DNA of 64,000 nucleotides from Nosema muscidifuracis (GCA_028335825.1 JAIOKI010000003.1:496001-560000); one strand, 5' to 3'; shown: positions 20,112 to 28,608, numbered from the stretch's first letter. The notes: generated from the letters alone by a model not told the origin. Numbers and translations are program-made.

Positions 20112-20431
20112 AAAATATTCTATAATTTATTTCTTATCAATTGTTTCAATTATATATTAATTATTTATAAAATACTTTGTCATTTATTTCTTCTCAATTG
20201 TTTCAATTATATATTAATTATTATAAAATACTTTGTCATTTATTTTATATCTTCTTCTCAATTGTTTAAATCATCTAATGATTATTTTTAGGATACTCTT
20301 TTGAGAATATTCTATCTTTATCATTAATAATATATTTTATATCTTCTTATCACTTGTTTAAATTATCTAATGATTATTTTTAGGATACTCTTTTGAGAAT
20401 ATTCTATCTTTATCATTAATAATATATTTTT
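20112..20431. repeat. tandem repeats, including a duplicated 3' end of the EAF6-like gene
   Basis: Two arrays. From 20112 to about 20240 a unit of about 60 bases (AAAATACTTTGTCATTTATTTC plus CTCAATTGTTTCAATTATATATTAATTA) is repeated. From about 20242 a 92-base unit is repeated twice; the second copy (about 20334-20431) contains the stop and last codons of the minus-strand EAF6-like gene, and the first copy is a non-coding duplicate of it. Confidence 0.88.
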
Positions 20432-20627
20432 TCTTTTCTACTCGATTGTTCGTATAATATTCAGAAGTTTGAGATATAGGAAGACCCTGAGCAGTCTCAA
20501 GATAAAGTGTTTCATATTTAAATAAATCACTAACAAGTTTATTTTTTCTTTCTATAATTTCAGATTTCTTTTGTACAAGACTTTTTAACATATCAAGTTT
20601 TTTTTGTAATTTTTCTTTTTTAGACAT
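20367..20627 (-). CDS. EAF6-like subunit of histone acetyltransferase complexes
   Basis: 86 residues. An N-terminal coiled coil (MSKKEKLQKKLDMLKSLVQK…) leads into LVSDLFKYETLYLETAQGLP, the Eaf6 motif, and the end KKKYIINDKDRIFSKEYP matches the family's last block (…DADRIFS). Eaf6 is a small subunit of NuA4 and NuA3 in yeast. The start is placed at the ATG of MSKKEK at 20627, 10 bases after a CCC run; a frame two codons longer would begin with TTG. The 3' end has been tandemly duplicated downstream. Confidence 0.72.
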   Translation of the reverse strand: MSKKEKLQKKLDMLKSLVQKKSEIIERKNKLVSDLFKYETLYLETAQGLPISQTSEYYTNNRVEKKKYIINDKDRIFSKEYPKNNH

Positions 20628-20789
20628 GTTCAATGAAGGGAAAAATCTATTAAAGAAAAAAATAGAATTATTTAATTGAAAATTATATTTTATGAATTAT
20701 ACAATGTTTCTGGTATGTTGTGAATTTTTTAATTATTGGATGTTAAATTTATTTTTTAGTATTTTTGCATAAATGTTAATTTTTTTAGT

Positions 20790-20955
20790 ATAAATATTTG
20801 TATATCTTAAAAAATATATTAGATAAAATATTAAAAAATAAATATTTGTATATCTTAAAAAATAAATATTTGTATATCATAAAAAATAAATATTTGTATA
20901 TCATAAAAAATAAATATTTGAATATCTTAAAAAATATATTAGATAAAATATTTCA
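20790..20955. repeat. 24-bp A+T tandem repeat
   Basis: About five copies of a unit built on AAATATTTGTATATCTTAAAAAAT, with an ATATTAGATAAAATATT variant at both edges. It ends about 60 bases before the start of the gene at 21016 and so lies in its upstream region. Confidence 0.8.
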
Positions 20956-21015
20956 TTTCTGATATTAGAAATTTACATTTATAAAGTTTTTTTTATAGAA
21001 ATTACCCTAAAGAGA

Positions 21016-22671
21016 ATGATAGAGGAAATAAATAATTTGTACAATAGTATCCAAGATTTAGAAATAATACTATCTGAATATACAAAATCTAAGACAGATA
21101 TACGAGAATGTGAACTAGAGATAGAAAAAATAGAATCATTTTTAACCAATGCATCAACTAATAAATTAAAATCCAAAATACAATCATTAGAACGAGATCA
21201 TAAAGAAGTTCTTAATGACATTAAGAAAATAGATTTGTGTACCAAAGAATGTTACAAAATATCAGAAATTAAAGCTATGTTTGAATTTATTTTTGACAAG
21301 GATGTTTTAATAGAAAAATGTCAGAATTTTCTTAATTCATTGATATACGATATGATGATTTCTAAAGAAGATTTTGTTAAATATTTTAATCCACAAAATT
21401 ACGAAGATTTTTTTATAAAAGATGGATTTTATAAGATTATAAAAATAAGTAACGATTTAAATGATTTATTTAATATATTAAAAAATGAAGAAAGACTACC
21501 GATTTACAAAAAATGTTATTCTAATTTAAAAAATATTTTAGAAGATGAACTTGATAATGTTTTAATAGATGATATTATTATGTATTATGATATGTCACAT
21601 GTATATTTAATATATTGGATAGATTATCAAGATACAGATTTCTATGAATCACAATATTTTACATCTATGAGTTATACTAGAAGAGATTATTTAAGTAATA
21701 TGAAGAATGTATCATCTATTTTTTATGAAATATTTAAAAATAATTTAATTTATAAATTATTAATTAATGAAGTTACAGATGAAAATATTAAAAATACGAA
21801 TGAATTTTTAAATAATACAGAATTTTATATAACAAATATTGATGAATGGAAATTAGATTGTGTAATGAAAGAAGTTATAAATATTTCTAAATCAAAGAAG
21901 TCAAAAAAATATATCAAATCTTCAGAAGAAAGAATTTCTTCTTTTTTATCAAAAATTGATAAAAAATTCGTATCAGAAAATATTTCTGAAGAATTTTTTA
22001 GATTTCTATTATGTATGAATATATTTAATACAGTGAAATCTAAAAGACTTGAAAAAGCAATTAAGATTATTGAAAGAGCTTTGTTTAAAATGATGAATAA
22101 TGAAGATATTTTCGTATCATTTTCTGACATATCTCTATCTTTAAGAATGTTCCCTGATTTATCTGTTAATTCACAGTTATCAAATTTAAGAGAACAACTT
22201 TACGATGAAATTACTAAAAAATCATCAGAACTTACTAAAAATTTACAAGAATCTCTTCTTATGCTTAAAGTTTATTTCAAAGGGAAACATTTTGATTTTG
22301 TTGATTCTGTTAAGAAGTTTGTTCCTAAAAATAGTCAAATTTCATTTGAAATTAATTTCTTTAATAATTTATATACAAATGTAATAGATAATATTCTTTG
22401 TATGAAGTTTATTAGTAATGATAAGATTACAGATTTATCAGATTTATTGAAATATCTAATTGATATGTCTTTTAATATTCCCAAAGAATGTATTAATATA
22501 TTTGATAAGATGAATTCTATTTATTTAGTATTTAAAAATGATCTTGATGATGTAATAGATATGCATAAAAAAGAAATGATAATATTGAGAAGTGAAGATT
22601 TAATTAATTTAATATCTTTAATATTTAAGGATAGTAAAAAAAGGAATATTTTTATAAACAATCTTCTGTAA
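21016..22671 (+). CDS. helical protein of unknown family, vesicle-tether-like in outline
   Basis: 551 residues, nearly all predicted helix, Lys/Asn/Ile-rich. The first 80 residues are coiled coil (IQDLEIILSEYTKSK … LEIEKIESFL … KLKSKIQSLERDHKEVLND). The rest has no sequence motif that I recognise; YWIDYQDTDFYESQYF and a series of amphipathic helices follow. An N-terminal coiled coil with a long helical body is the outline of exocyst, COG, Dsl1 or Tip20/RINT1 tethering subunits, but this is inference from outline only. ACCC lies nine bases before the ATG. Confidence 0.8.
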   Translation: MIEEINNLYNSIQDLEIILSEYTKSKTDIRECELEIEKIESFLTNASTNKLKSKIQSLERDHKEVLNDIKKIDLCTKECYKISEIKAMFEFIFDKDVLIEKCQNFLNSLIYDMMISKEDFVKYFNPQNYEDFFIKDGFYKIIKISNDLNDLFNILKNEERLPIYKKCYSNLKNILEDELDNVLIDDIIMYYDMSHVYLIYWIDYQDTDFYESQYFTSMSYTRRDYLSNMKNVSSIFYEIFKNNLIYKLLINEVTDENIKNTNEFLNNTEFYITNIDEWKLDCVMKEVINISKSKKSKKYIKSSEERISSFLSKIDKKFVSENISEEFFRFLLCMNIFNTVKSKRLEKAIKIIERALFKMMNNEDIFVSFSDISLSLRMFPDLSVNSQLSNLREQLYDEITKKSSELTKNLQESLLMLKVYFKGKHFDFVDSVKKFVPKNSQISFEINFFNNLYTNVIDNILCMKFISNDKITDLSDLLKYLIDMSFNIPKECINIFDKMNSIYLVFKNDLDDVIDMHKKEMIILRSEDLINLISLIFKDSKKRNIFINNLL

Positions 22672-22679
22672 ATAAAATG

Positions 22680-22898
22680 AGTGTTTTTAAAATATCAATT
22701 TTATTCTATAACATTTTCCTTCTATGAAATCTTTTTTAAAATATCAATTTCCTTCTATGAAATATTTTTTATTCTATAACATTTTCTTTCTATGAAATCT
22801 TTTTTAAAATATCAATCTCTATAAATAGTCAATGAAATCTTTTTTATTATTCAACATTTTCTTTAAAATATCAATCTCTAAAGATAGTCAATGAAATA
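22680..22898. repeat. degenerate copies of the 3' end of the small gene at 22871-23011
   Basis: The block AAAATATCAATCTCTAAAGATAGTCAATGAAAT, which contains the stop and last codons of the minus-strand gene, recurs to the left as AAAATATCAATCTCTATAAATAGTCAATGAAATC and twice more as shorter copies with CCTTCTATGAAATCTTTTTT between. The copies become more diverged away from the gene. Confidence 0.8.
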
Positions 22899-23011
22899 TT
22901 TTCCATCTGATCTATTAATTCTATAACTTCTTCCTTATTCTTTAACATCTTCTTTTCTAAAATATCTATAAATTTGTTATAAACCTTTTCTAATTCATTA
23001 AATTTATCCAT
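22871..23011 (-). CDS. 46-residue helical protein, unknown
   Basis: A short gene read on the minus strand. It begins MDKFNELEKVYNKFIDILEK, continues KMLKNKEEVIELIDQMENIS and ends LTIFRD before a TGA. It is charged and helical. A CCC run lies four bases upstream of its ATG, the same strong start signal as the named genes, and only 27 bases separate it from the start of the divergent RRM gene. Small helical subunits of complexes such as Mediator, DASH or NuA4 look like this, but I cannot assign it. The 3' end is duplicated in the neighbouring DNA. Confidence 0.65.
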   Translation of the reverse strand: MDKFNELEKVYNKFIDILEKKMLKNKEEVIELIDQMENISLTIFRD

Positions 23012-23038
23012 AGAAGGGTATAAATATTTTTAATCCCT
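23012..23038. promoter_or_regulatory. 27-bp bidirectional promoter
   Basis: The two divergent start codons are separated by AGAAGGGTATAAATATTTTTAATCCCT. Each side has its own C run directly before its ATG (GGG on the plus strand serves the left gene, CCC the right gene) and one shared TATAAATA-like element lies in the middle. Confidence 0.75.
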
Positions 23039-23449
23039 ATGTCTATATTCTTCATAAGAAATATATCTAAAGATTATGATTACAATATCATGTACACATT
23101 CTTCAGTAAATATGGATTAATAAAAACATTCAATGTAGTTTTCTCTTCTGACATGTCTTATATAAGATTTATATTTCTTATTTATAAAGAAGAAAGATCA
23201 GCTGCTTATTTACAAGATTACTTTGGAAATAAAAGTTTTATAATTGATTTCTATAGACAGAATGATTGTGAAATTAGGGATCTAAGAAGTAGAGAGGATG
23301 TCAATATAGAAAGATGTAATAAGTTAAGGACAGGGATTATTAAACATCTTAGTACTATCAAACAAGAAGATGATAATTTGTATTTTATAGATAAAGAAAA
23401 ATGGATGGAGAAAGTTAAGGAAATTAGAAATATTCTTAAGAAATATTAG
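23039..23449 (+). CDS. RRM-domain RNA-binding protein, unassigned
   Basis: 136 residues. The first 75 fit an RRM: RNP2-like IFFIRNI at the start, then YNIMYTFFSKYGLIKTFNVV (helix 1 and strand 2), RNP1-like RFIFLIYKEERSAAYLQDYFGN, and a closing FIIDFY strand. RNP1 lacks the usual K/RGxxF pattern but keeps the aromatic/hydrophobic spacing. The C-terminal half is charged helix (EKWMEKVKEIRNILKKY). The exact role (splicing, snRNP or mRNA processing) is not clear. CCC lies one base upstream of the ATG. Confidence 0.7.
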   Translation: MSIFFIRNISKDYDYNIMYTFFSKYGLIKTFNVVFSSDMSYIRFIFLIYKEERSAAYLQDYFGNKSFIIDFYRQNDCEIRDLRSREDVNIERCNKLRTGIIKHLSTIKQEDDNLYFIDKEKWMEKVKEIRNILKKY

Positions 23450-23454
23450 AAAAT

Positions 23455-23620
23455 AAGTTGAGTATGTTTAAAAAATGAGTTGAATATTCTTAAAAATAAT
23501 TTATTTATTCTTAAAAAATAAATTAAGTATTCGTAAAAACATTATAAGTATCGTTTAAAAATAAATTGAGTATTCTTAAAAATATTATAAATATCGTTTA
23601 AAAATAATTTATGTATTCTT
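23455..23620. repeat. tandem repeat after the RRM gene
   Basis: A unit of about 30-60 bases containing GAGTATTCTTAAAAAT and ATTATAAGTATCGTTTAAAAATAAATT is repeated four to five times with drift. The first unit resembles the last codons of the RRM gene (AATATTCTTAAGAAATAT), so the array may have grown from its 3' end. Confidence 0.65.
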
Positions 23621-23714
23621 ATAAATATAAATAAATCTTATTAAAAATTAACTTTGTAAAAACATCAGATTTTTTTAAATTCCTTCCTTTTAAAAAAATT
23701 TTAGATTTTTTTGT

Positions 23715-24002
23715 ATGTCACAAGGGGATACTTTAGAAAATCGAATAAGAAAGAATTTAGAAAAAAATCTTGAACCAACACTCTTAAAAATTACCAATCT
23801 ATCTCATTTACATTCAAATCATGATTCTATGATAGGAAATACTTATAAAGAAACACATTTCAAGATTAATATTAGATCTAGAAAGTTCAATGGATTAAAT
23901 CAGATTAAAAGACAAAAAATGATTTACTCCTTAATTAACTTTGGATTTTCTGAAGGACTACATGCTGTAGAAATGGATTGTTTATCAGATTTAGAAGAAT
24001 AA
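23715..24002 (+). CDS. BolA family protein
   Basis: 95 residues, one BolA domain. NLEPTLLKITNLSHLHSNHD, then YKETHFKINIRSRKFNGLNQ, then KRQKMIYSLINFGFSEGLHA matches the family pattern (S-x-x-H-x-x-H near the start, ETHFxVxIxSxxFxG, and the closing LHA). BolA proteins pair with monothiol glutaredoxins and help Fe-S cluster transfer: Bol1/Bol3 in mitochondria, Fra2 in the cytosol. The position fits with mitosomal Hsp70 and adrenodoxin reductase in this window. No C run is adjacent to the ATG. The 3' end lies inside an 88-base tandem duplication. Confidence 0.94.
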   Translation: MSQGDTLENRIRKNLEKNLEPTLLKITNLSHLHSNHDSMIGNTYKETHFKINIRSRKFNGLNQIKRQKMIYSLINFGFSEGLHAVEMDCLSDLEE

Positions 24003-24179
24003 ATATTAAATCATTTTTTAAATAACTCTAATGTCTAAAATATGACTAAATGATTTTGAAATGGATTGTTTATCAGATTTAGAAGAATAAATATTAAATC
24101 ATTTTTTAAATAACTCTAATGTCTAAAATATGACTACATAATTTAGAATAAATATTAAATCAATTTTTAAATAACCCTA
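23970..24179. repeat. 88-bp tandem duplication joining the BolA 3' end and the PIG-A start
   Basis: The segment GAAATGGATTGTTTATCAGA…AATAACTCTAATGTCTAAAATATGACTA occurs at 23970 and again at 24058. A third, shorter copy from about 24145 runs into AATAACCCTAATGTCC, the start signal and start codon of PIG-A. Each unit thus contains the BolA end and a copy of the PIG-A start region with CTC in place of CCC. Confidence 0.9.
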
Positions 24180-25397
24180 ATGTCCAGAAAATTCAATATA
24201 GCAATGGTTACTGATTATTATTATCCATCAACTGGAGGTATAGAAACCCATATAAGACATTTATCAAATAATCTAATAAAACTTGGTCATAAAGTAATAA
24301 TTATTACTCATAAGCATAAAAATATGGAAGAATCTGAAGATTTTAGAGATTTAAAAGTATATCAACTTGATCTACCAATAATAGCATTGAATACAACATT
24401 CCCAAGTCTTTTTTCTAATTTTTATGTATTAAAGAAGATATTCGAAAATGAAAATATAAATATTGTACATGGACATCAGACAATGTCAAATTTATGTATG
24501 GAAAGTATATTTCATGCTAGAACACTTAACTTAATGACAGTAATTACGGAACATTCTATATTTGAAGAGGGTCCTTTTGAAAATATTGTAGTAAATCTAT
24601 TATCAAATTTCATTTTGAAAACTGTAGATAGAAGTATTTGTGTAAGTAATACATCAAAAGAAAATTTTATAAAGAGAAATGATTTGGATACGAAATCTGT
24701 ATTTGTAATTCCGAATGCAGTAAAAGCAAATAGATTTTATCCAATATTAAATAGAAAAAAAAGTAAAAAAGTTATTGTCATGTCAAGACTAGTCTATAGA
24801 AAAGGAATAGATCTTTTGGTACATGCTATTCCCTTGATATGTGAAAAAGACAAAACAATAGAAATTATTGTTGCAGGAGAAGGTCCAAAAAAAGATGAAA
24901 TTGAACAAATTGTGGATGAAAATAATCTAAGTGAACGTGTAAAAATAATTGGAGAAATTGCACATGAAAATGCTGGAGATTTTTTAAGAACAGGAGATAT
25001 TTTTTTAAATACATCACTTACAGAAACATTCTGTCTTGCTATATTAGAAGCTTCTATGTGTGGATTACATGTGGTATCTACAAATGTGGGTGGAATACAT
25101 GAAGTACTTCCAGGAAATCTAATAACATTTAGTAAACCAACATCTGAGGACTTAGCATCCAAAGTAGTAGATAAAGCAAATAATTATGATAGAGATGAGA
25201 TTCTTGGTGAATATACTTATTTTAAAGAAAAATATTCTTGGGAACAAGTAGCAATAAAAACTGAAAATATATATCTTGGGATTATTCATAGAGATATTAG
25301 CTTAAGTGAGAGATTAAAACTTTATGGAAGTGTATTTGAATATTTTCTTATAATATTGGAGTATGTATGGCTGTATATAATTAATAAATGTACTTAA
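24180..25397 (+). CDS. PIG-A/GPI3, GPI-anchor GlcNAc transferase subunit
   Basis: 405 residues, GT4 glycosyltransferase. MVTDYYYPSTGGIETHIRHL is the hallmark PIG-A opening, HGHQTMSNLCMESIFHART, TVITEHSIF, VSNTSKENFI and VIPNAV follow, and the donor site has the E-x7-E pattern (ETFCLAILEAS) near 282-292. It transfers GlcNAc from UDP-GlcNAc to phosphatidylinositol on the ER surface, the first step of GPI anchors. The C-terminal FEYFLIILEYVWLYII is the membrane anchor. ACCC lies three bases before the ATG, and decayed copies of this start region occur upstream. Confidence 0.96.
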   Translation: MSRKFNIAMVTDYYYPSTGGIETHIRHLSNNLIKLGHKVIIITHKHKNMEESEDFRDLKVYQLDLPIIALNTTFPSLFSNFYVLKKIFENENINIVHGHQTMSNLCMESIFHARTLNLMTVITEHSIFEEGPFENIVVNLLSNFILKTVDRSICVSNTSKENFIKRNDLDTKSVFVIPNAVKANRFYPILNRKKSKKVIVMSRLVYRKGIDLLVHAIPLICEKDKTIEIIVAGEGPKKDEIEQIVDENNLSERVKIIGEIAHENAGDFLRTGDIFLNTSLTETFCLAILEASMCGLHVVSTNVGGIHEVLPGNLITFSKPTSEDLASKVVDKANNYDRDEILGEYTYFKEKYSWEQVAIKTENIYLGIIHRDISLSERLKLYGSVFEYFLIILEYVWLYIINKCT

Positions 25398-25479
25398 TAT
25401 ATTTCATTATTAAATTATTTGTTTTTTTACAAATAAATTAATTTTCTTTTCTTATAAAAAAAGTTCAGATTTTAAAATT

Positions 25480-26217
25480 ATGATCATCTTAATATTTTCT
25501 TCTATAATTCTAAGTATCACACTTCCATCTACATGTACTAATGCAGGATTAATAGCTCTCACATTCGATGATGGTCCAACACAACATACTAAGAAGATTC
25601 TAGACTTAGCCAAAAAAAAGAAGGTTGTCTTTAGTTTCCACTTTACTGTTCATATGCTATCATCTGGAGAGCATCGTGGAATATACAAAAGAGCAGTTAA
25701 AGAAGGACACACAGTAGGACTAAGAACTACTCCAAATAGAAATTATGATAAAATGAGTTCTGATGTAATTGAAGGAGATATTACTAAACAGATTATGGCT
25801 ATCAATAAAGTAACTGGAAAAGATATTAAATTTGCTAGAGCTCCTGTAGAAAAAGGTGAGGTAAATTATGACATTTACAATACTTTCTTAGAAAATAATA
25901 TTATACAGACTTCTTACAATTATGGATATCCTGAAAAAAATAAGAAAATCAAAGATTATGAATTTACGATAAGTACAGCTAGCCCAGATATCGATTCATT
26001 TATTGTATCTTTATATGAAACAATTAAATTAACAGATCTAAAGAAAATGATAGATATAGGAAGAGAACATGGATATAAGTTTGTTAATCTTGATCAATGT
26101 CTAGGTGATTATAAACCAGGAAAAGCAGATTCAAAAGGATCAAAAATGAGAAGTGGTAGTGCTTCTATCGATAGACTTATTCTTCCAATAATTATATTTA
26201 TCTTCTATGCTATTTAA
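25480..26217 (+). CDS. polysaccharide deacetylase-like surface protein, probably inactive, GPI-anchored
   Basis: 245 residues: a signal peptide (1-21, ending near TCTNAG), a NodB-type domain, and a C-terminal signal for GPI anchoring (small residues GSASI, then LILPIIIFIFYAI). Motif 1 LTFDDGPTQHT is kept, but where active enzymes have the two metal-binding histidines (H-S/T-x-x-H after GHxxGNH) this protein reads GHTVGLRTTPNRNY, so both appear lost; motif 3 is RAPVE instead of RxPY. The E. cuniculi homologue is known to be inactive on chitin, so a structural spore-wall or plasma-membrane role is likely. It directly follows PIG-A, 82 bases away. No C run precedes the ATG. Confidence 0.92.
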   Translation: MIILIFSSIILSITLPSTCTNAGLIALTFDDGPTQHTKKILDLAKKKKVVFSFHFTVHMLSSGEHRGIYKRAVKEGHTVGLRTTPNRNYDKMSSDVIEGDITKQIMAINKVTGKDIKFARAPVEKGEVNYDIYNTFLENNIIQTSYNYGYPEKNKKIKDYEFTISTASPDIDSFIVSLYETIKLTDLKKMIDIGREHGYKFVNLDQCLGDYKPGKADSKGSKMRSGSASIDRLILPIIIFIFYAI

Positions 26218-26283
26218 AAAATAAAAATAATAATATAAGTAGTTTATGCAAAAATATTTTTTTTATTTTTTTAATAATTTTAA

Positions 26284-26440
26284 CCCCAGGAACAGAAGAA
26301 CAGCGTTGGAGTTTACTCTATGGAAAGTCCTCGGAAAAATAAGCTGAAAAAGCACCTTAAACGACATCTTTTTTCGTTTTAATAGTTATGCTGTTAGGTA
26401 TGGTTCTACCCAACTGAATGAGGCTTACTCTCTAGTTCCT
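26284..26440 (+). ncRNA. RNase MRP RNA (very short)
   Basis: About 157 bases. P1 pairs AGGAAC (26288-26293) with GTTCCT (26435-26440). CR-I is TGGAAAGTCCTCGG (from 26321) and CR-V is ACTGAATGAGGCTTACTC (26413-26430); CCTC and GAGG of the two form the P4 core. Between them GCT-GAAAA-AGC (26343-26353) is a hairpin with a GARAR loop, the P8 signature that separates MRP from RNase P. Further hairpins are AAACGA/TCGTTT and GGTA-TGGTTC-TACC. A T run follows for RNA polymerase III termination. MRP RNA cuts pre-rRNA at site A3 in the nucleolus. RNase P RNA is the alternative but is less likely. Confidence 0.86.
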
Positions 26441-26446
26441 TTTTTT
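26440..26446 (+). terminator. RNA polymerase III T-run terminator of MRP RNA
   Basis: Seven T directly after the 3' strand of P1. Confidence 0.7.
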
Positions 26447-26961
26447 ATTTAATTTTTTTTTTACAAAATTTTTCTATGCATTAATTATTAAAATTAATTT
26501 CACCTCCTTTTTTTAATCAATGTTTGATATTTAGCTAGAAAAATGAGATGTCAATATTTTTTGATTTTAGATGACTGGTAGATTATCAAATAAACAAAAT
26601 TTATTTTAAAATATATTTTGGATTAAAAAAAACTATGAATTAATTTTTTACTATTACAATGCTAAATGAACTTTAAATTTAAAAAAAAATTAGAGTGTAA
26701 AAAAATCATCATAATGTAATTTAAAAAAAATCCACGTTTCATAAATATGTTTATTATATTCAATAAAATTAATTAAAATATATCTATGAAAAAAATTGAA
26801 GTATGATATAGATATATTAAAATCAACAATAAATATGACAAATCAATTTTTTATATAATAAAACATATAAATCGTCTCGAAATCGAATAAATTATATTTC
26901 TAATTTTGAAAATTAAAATTAAAAAAAATCTATAAAAAAAAAATAATTTTATTACCCCCCA
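26447..26961. other. A+T-rich gap before CTP synthase
   Basis: About 510 bases, A+T-rich, with stops in all frames. No gene or clear tandem repeat seen; the CCCCCC start signal of the next gene closes it. Confidence 0.5.
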
Positions 26962-28581
26962 ATGAAGTATATTGTAGTATCAGGAGGAGTAGTCTCTGGA
27001 ATAGGAAAGGGAATAGTCTCAAGTAGTGTTGGTACTATACTTAAATCTAAGGGGTTTAAAGTAGTTCATATTAAAATCGATCCATATTTGAATTTTTCAG
27101 CTGGTATGATGGCACCATCAGAACATGGAGAAGTTTATGTATTGAATGATGGTACAGAAACAGATCTTGATCTTGGAAATTATGAAAGATTTCTTGGTAT
27201 TGAACTCAAGAATGAAAATGCTATCACCAGCGGAAAAATTATGTATGAATTAATAAAAAAAGAAAAAAGTGGAGCATTCGAAGGAAAAACTTTACAAGTT
27301 AATCCTCATTGTGTTGATGATATAATTGACAGAATTAAAAAAGTTTCTGAATCTGAAGTTTATGACGAATATTTAAAGACAAAAAGTAAGCCCGATTTTG
27401 TAATTATAGAATTGGGTGGTACAGTTGGTGATGCTGAGTCAGTTATGTACTTGGATGCACTTTACAAATTTTCAAATACCATTGCAAAAGAAGATTTTTG
27501 TTTAATTTCAGTTGATTTTTTGGTTGAATTACATGGTTTTGAACATAAAACAAGACCACTTCAAGTTTCAGCTAGAAATTTAAGATCTTTTGGATTAAAG
27601 AGTGATATTGTGGTTTGTAGAGGCCAATGCTCTTTGAAAGATGATATTATAAAAAAGATTTCAGATAAATGTTTTGTTAATTCTGATTCAATTATTTTGT
27701 TACCAAATCTTAATTCTGTCTATAAAGTTCCTTCTTATTTAAATAACAAAGGACTTTTTAAATGCTTACAGAAGAAAATGAATATTGTTGAAAAATTTAG
27801 TTCAGATGATTTGTTTAACAAATTTGAAATGTTGACAAAGAGATTTGAAAAAATTGTTAAGATTGGAATTATTGCTAAATATACTGGACAAGGTGATACT
27901 TATGCAAGTGTAATTCATGCAATACTTTTTTCATCTGCTGAAGTAGGTGTAAATGCAGAAATTGAATGGATCGATGCTGAATCTATTGAAGAAAATGTAC
28001 AAACAGAAATAGAAAAAATGAAAAAATGTAATGCTATTTTAATTCCTGGAGGATTTGGTCAAAGAGGTATTGAAGGAATGATAATTGCTATCAATTATTG
28101 TAGAAAAAATAATATTCCACTTTTAGGAATTTGTTTAGGATTACAGCTATCAGTTATAGAATTTGCTAGAAATGTTTTGAATTTAAAGAATGCAACTTCA
28201 GAAGAATTTGATCCAAAAGCTGAAACACATGTGATTACTTTCCTTGACTTCAATGGAGTACAAACTAAAGCATTGAGATTGGGAGCTAATAATGTTGTTT
28301 TAGCAGAAGATTCAAAAGTTTTATCTATTTACAAAAATTCTATGGTTTCTGAAAGACATAGACATAGATATGGAATTAATAAAGACTATATCGAATTATT
28401 TAACGCACAGGGATATATTTGCTCTGGTAGATCAGAATGTGATAATGTAGCAGAAATATTTGAACTTAAAAAACATAAATTCTTTGTTGGTGTTCAATAT
28501 CATCCTGAATTCAATGCTAAACCCTTAAAACCTTCACCTTTATTCACTGCATTTATACGAGCAGGTAGCGATTTTAATTAA
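26962..28581 (+). CDS. URA7: CTP synthase
   Basis: 539 residues with both domains. The synthetase domain opens MKYIVVSGGVVSGIGKGI with the P-loop, then HIKIDPYLNFSAGMMAPSEHGEVY and ELGGTVGD. The class I glutaminase domain has the nucleophile GICLGLQ (Cys near 392) and the end VQYHPEF with the catalytic His-Glu. It turns UTP into CTP using glutamine. Microsporidia lack de novo pyrimidine synthesis but keep this step, and CTP is used by the cytidylyltransferase in this window. CCCCCC lies two bases before the ATG. Confidence 0.98.
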   Translation: MKYIVVSGGVVSGIGKGIVSSSVGTILKSKGFKVVHIKIDPYLNFSAGMMAPSEHGEVYVLNDGTETDLDLGNYERFLGIELKNENAITSGKIMYELIKKEKSGAFEGKTLQVNPHCVDDIIDRIKKVSESEVYDEYLKTKSKPDFVIIELGGTVGDAESVMYLDALYKFSNTIAKEDFCLISVDFLVELHGFEHKTRPLQVSARNLRSFGLKSDIVVCRGQCSLKDDIIKKISDKCFVNSDSIILLPNLNSVYKVPSYLNNKGLFKCLQKKMNIVEKFSSDDLFNKFEMLTKRFEKIVKIGIIAKYTGQGDTYASVIHAILFSSAEVGVNAEIEWIDAESIEENVQTEIEKMKKCNAILIPGGFGQRGIEGMIIAINYCRKNNIPLLGICLGLQLSVIEFARNVLNLKNATSEEFDPKAETHVITFLDFNGVQTKALRLGANNVVLAEDSKVLSIYKNSMVSERHRHRYGINKDYIELFNAQGYICSGRSECDNVAEIFELKKHKFFVGVQYHPEFNAKPLKPSPLFTAFIRAGSDFN

Positions 28582-28608
28582 ATAAATTTAAATAAAGAAA
28601 TATTTTAT

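Noticed and set aside
26284-26440. RNase P RNA as identity of the structured RNA
   Set aside because: The GARAR-loop P8 hairpin and the very short length fit RNase MRP better; RNase P stays as second choice.
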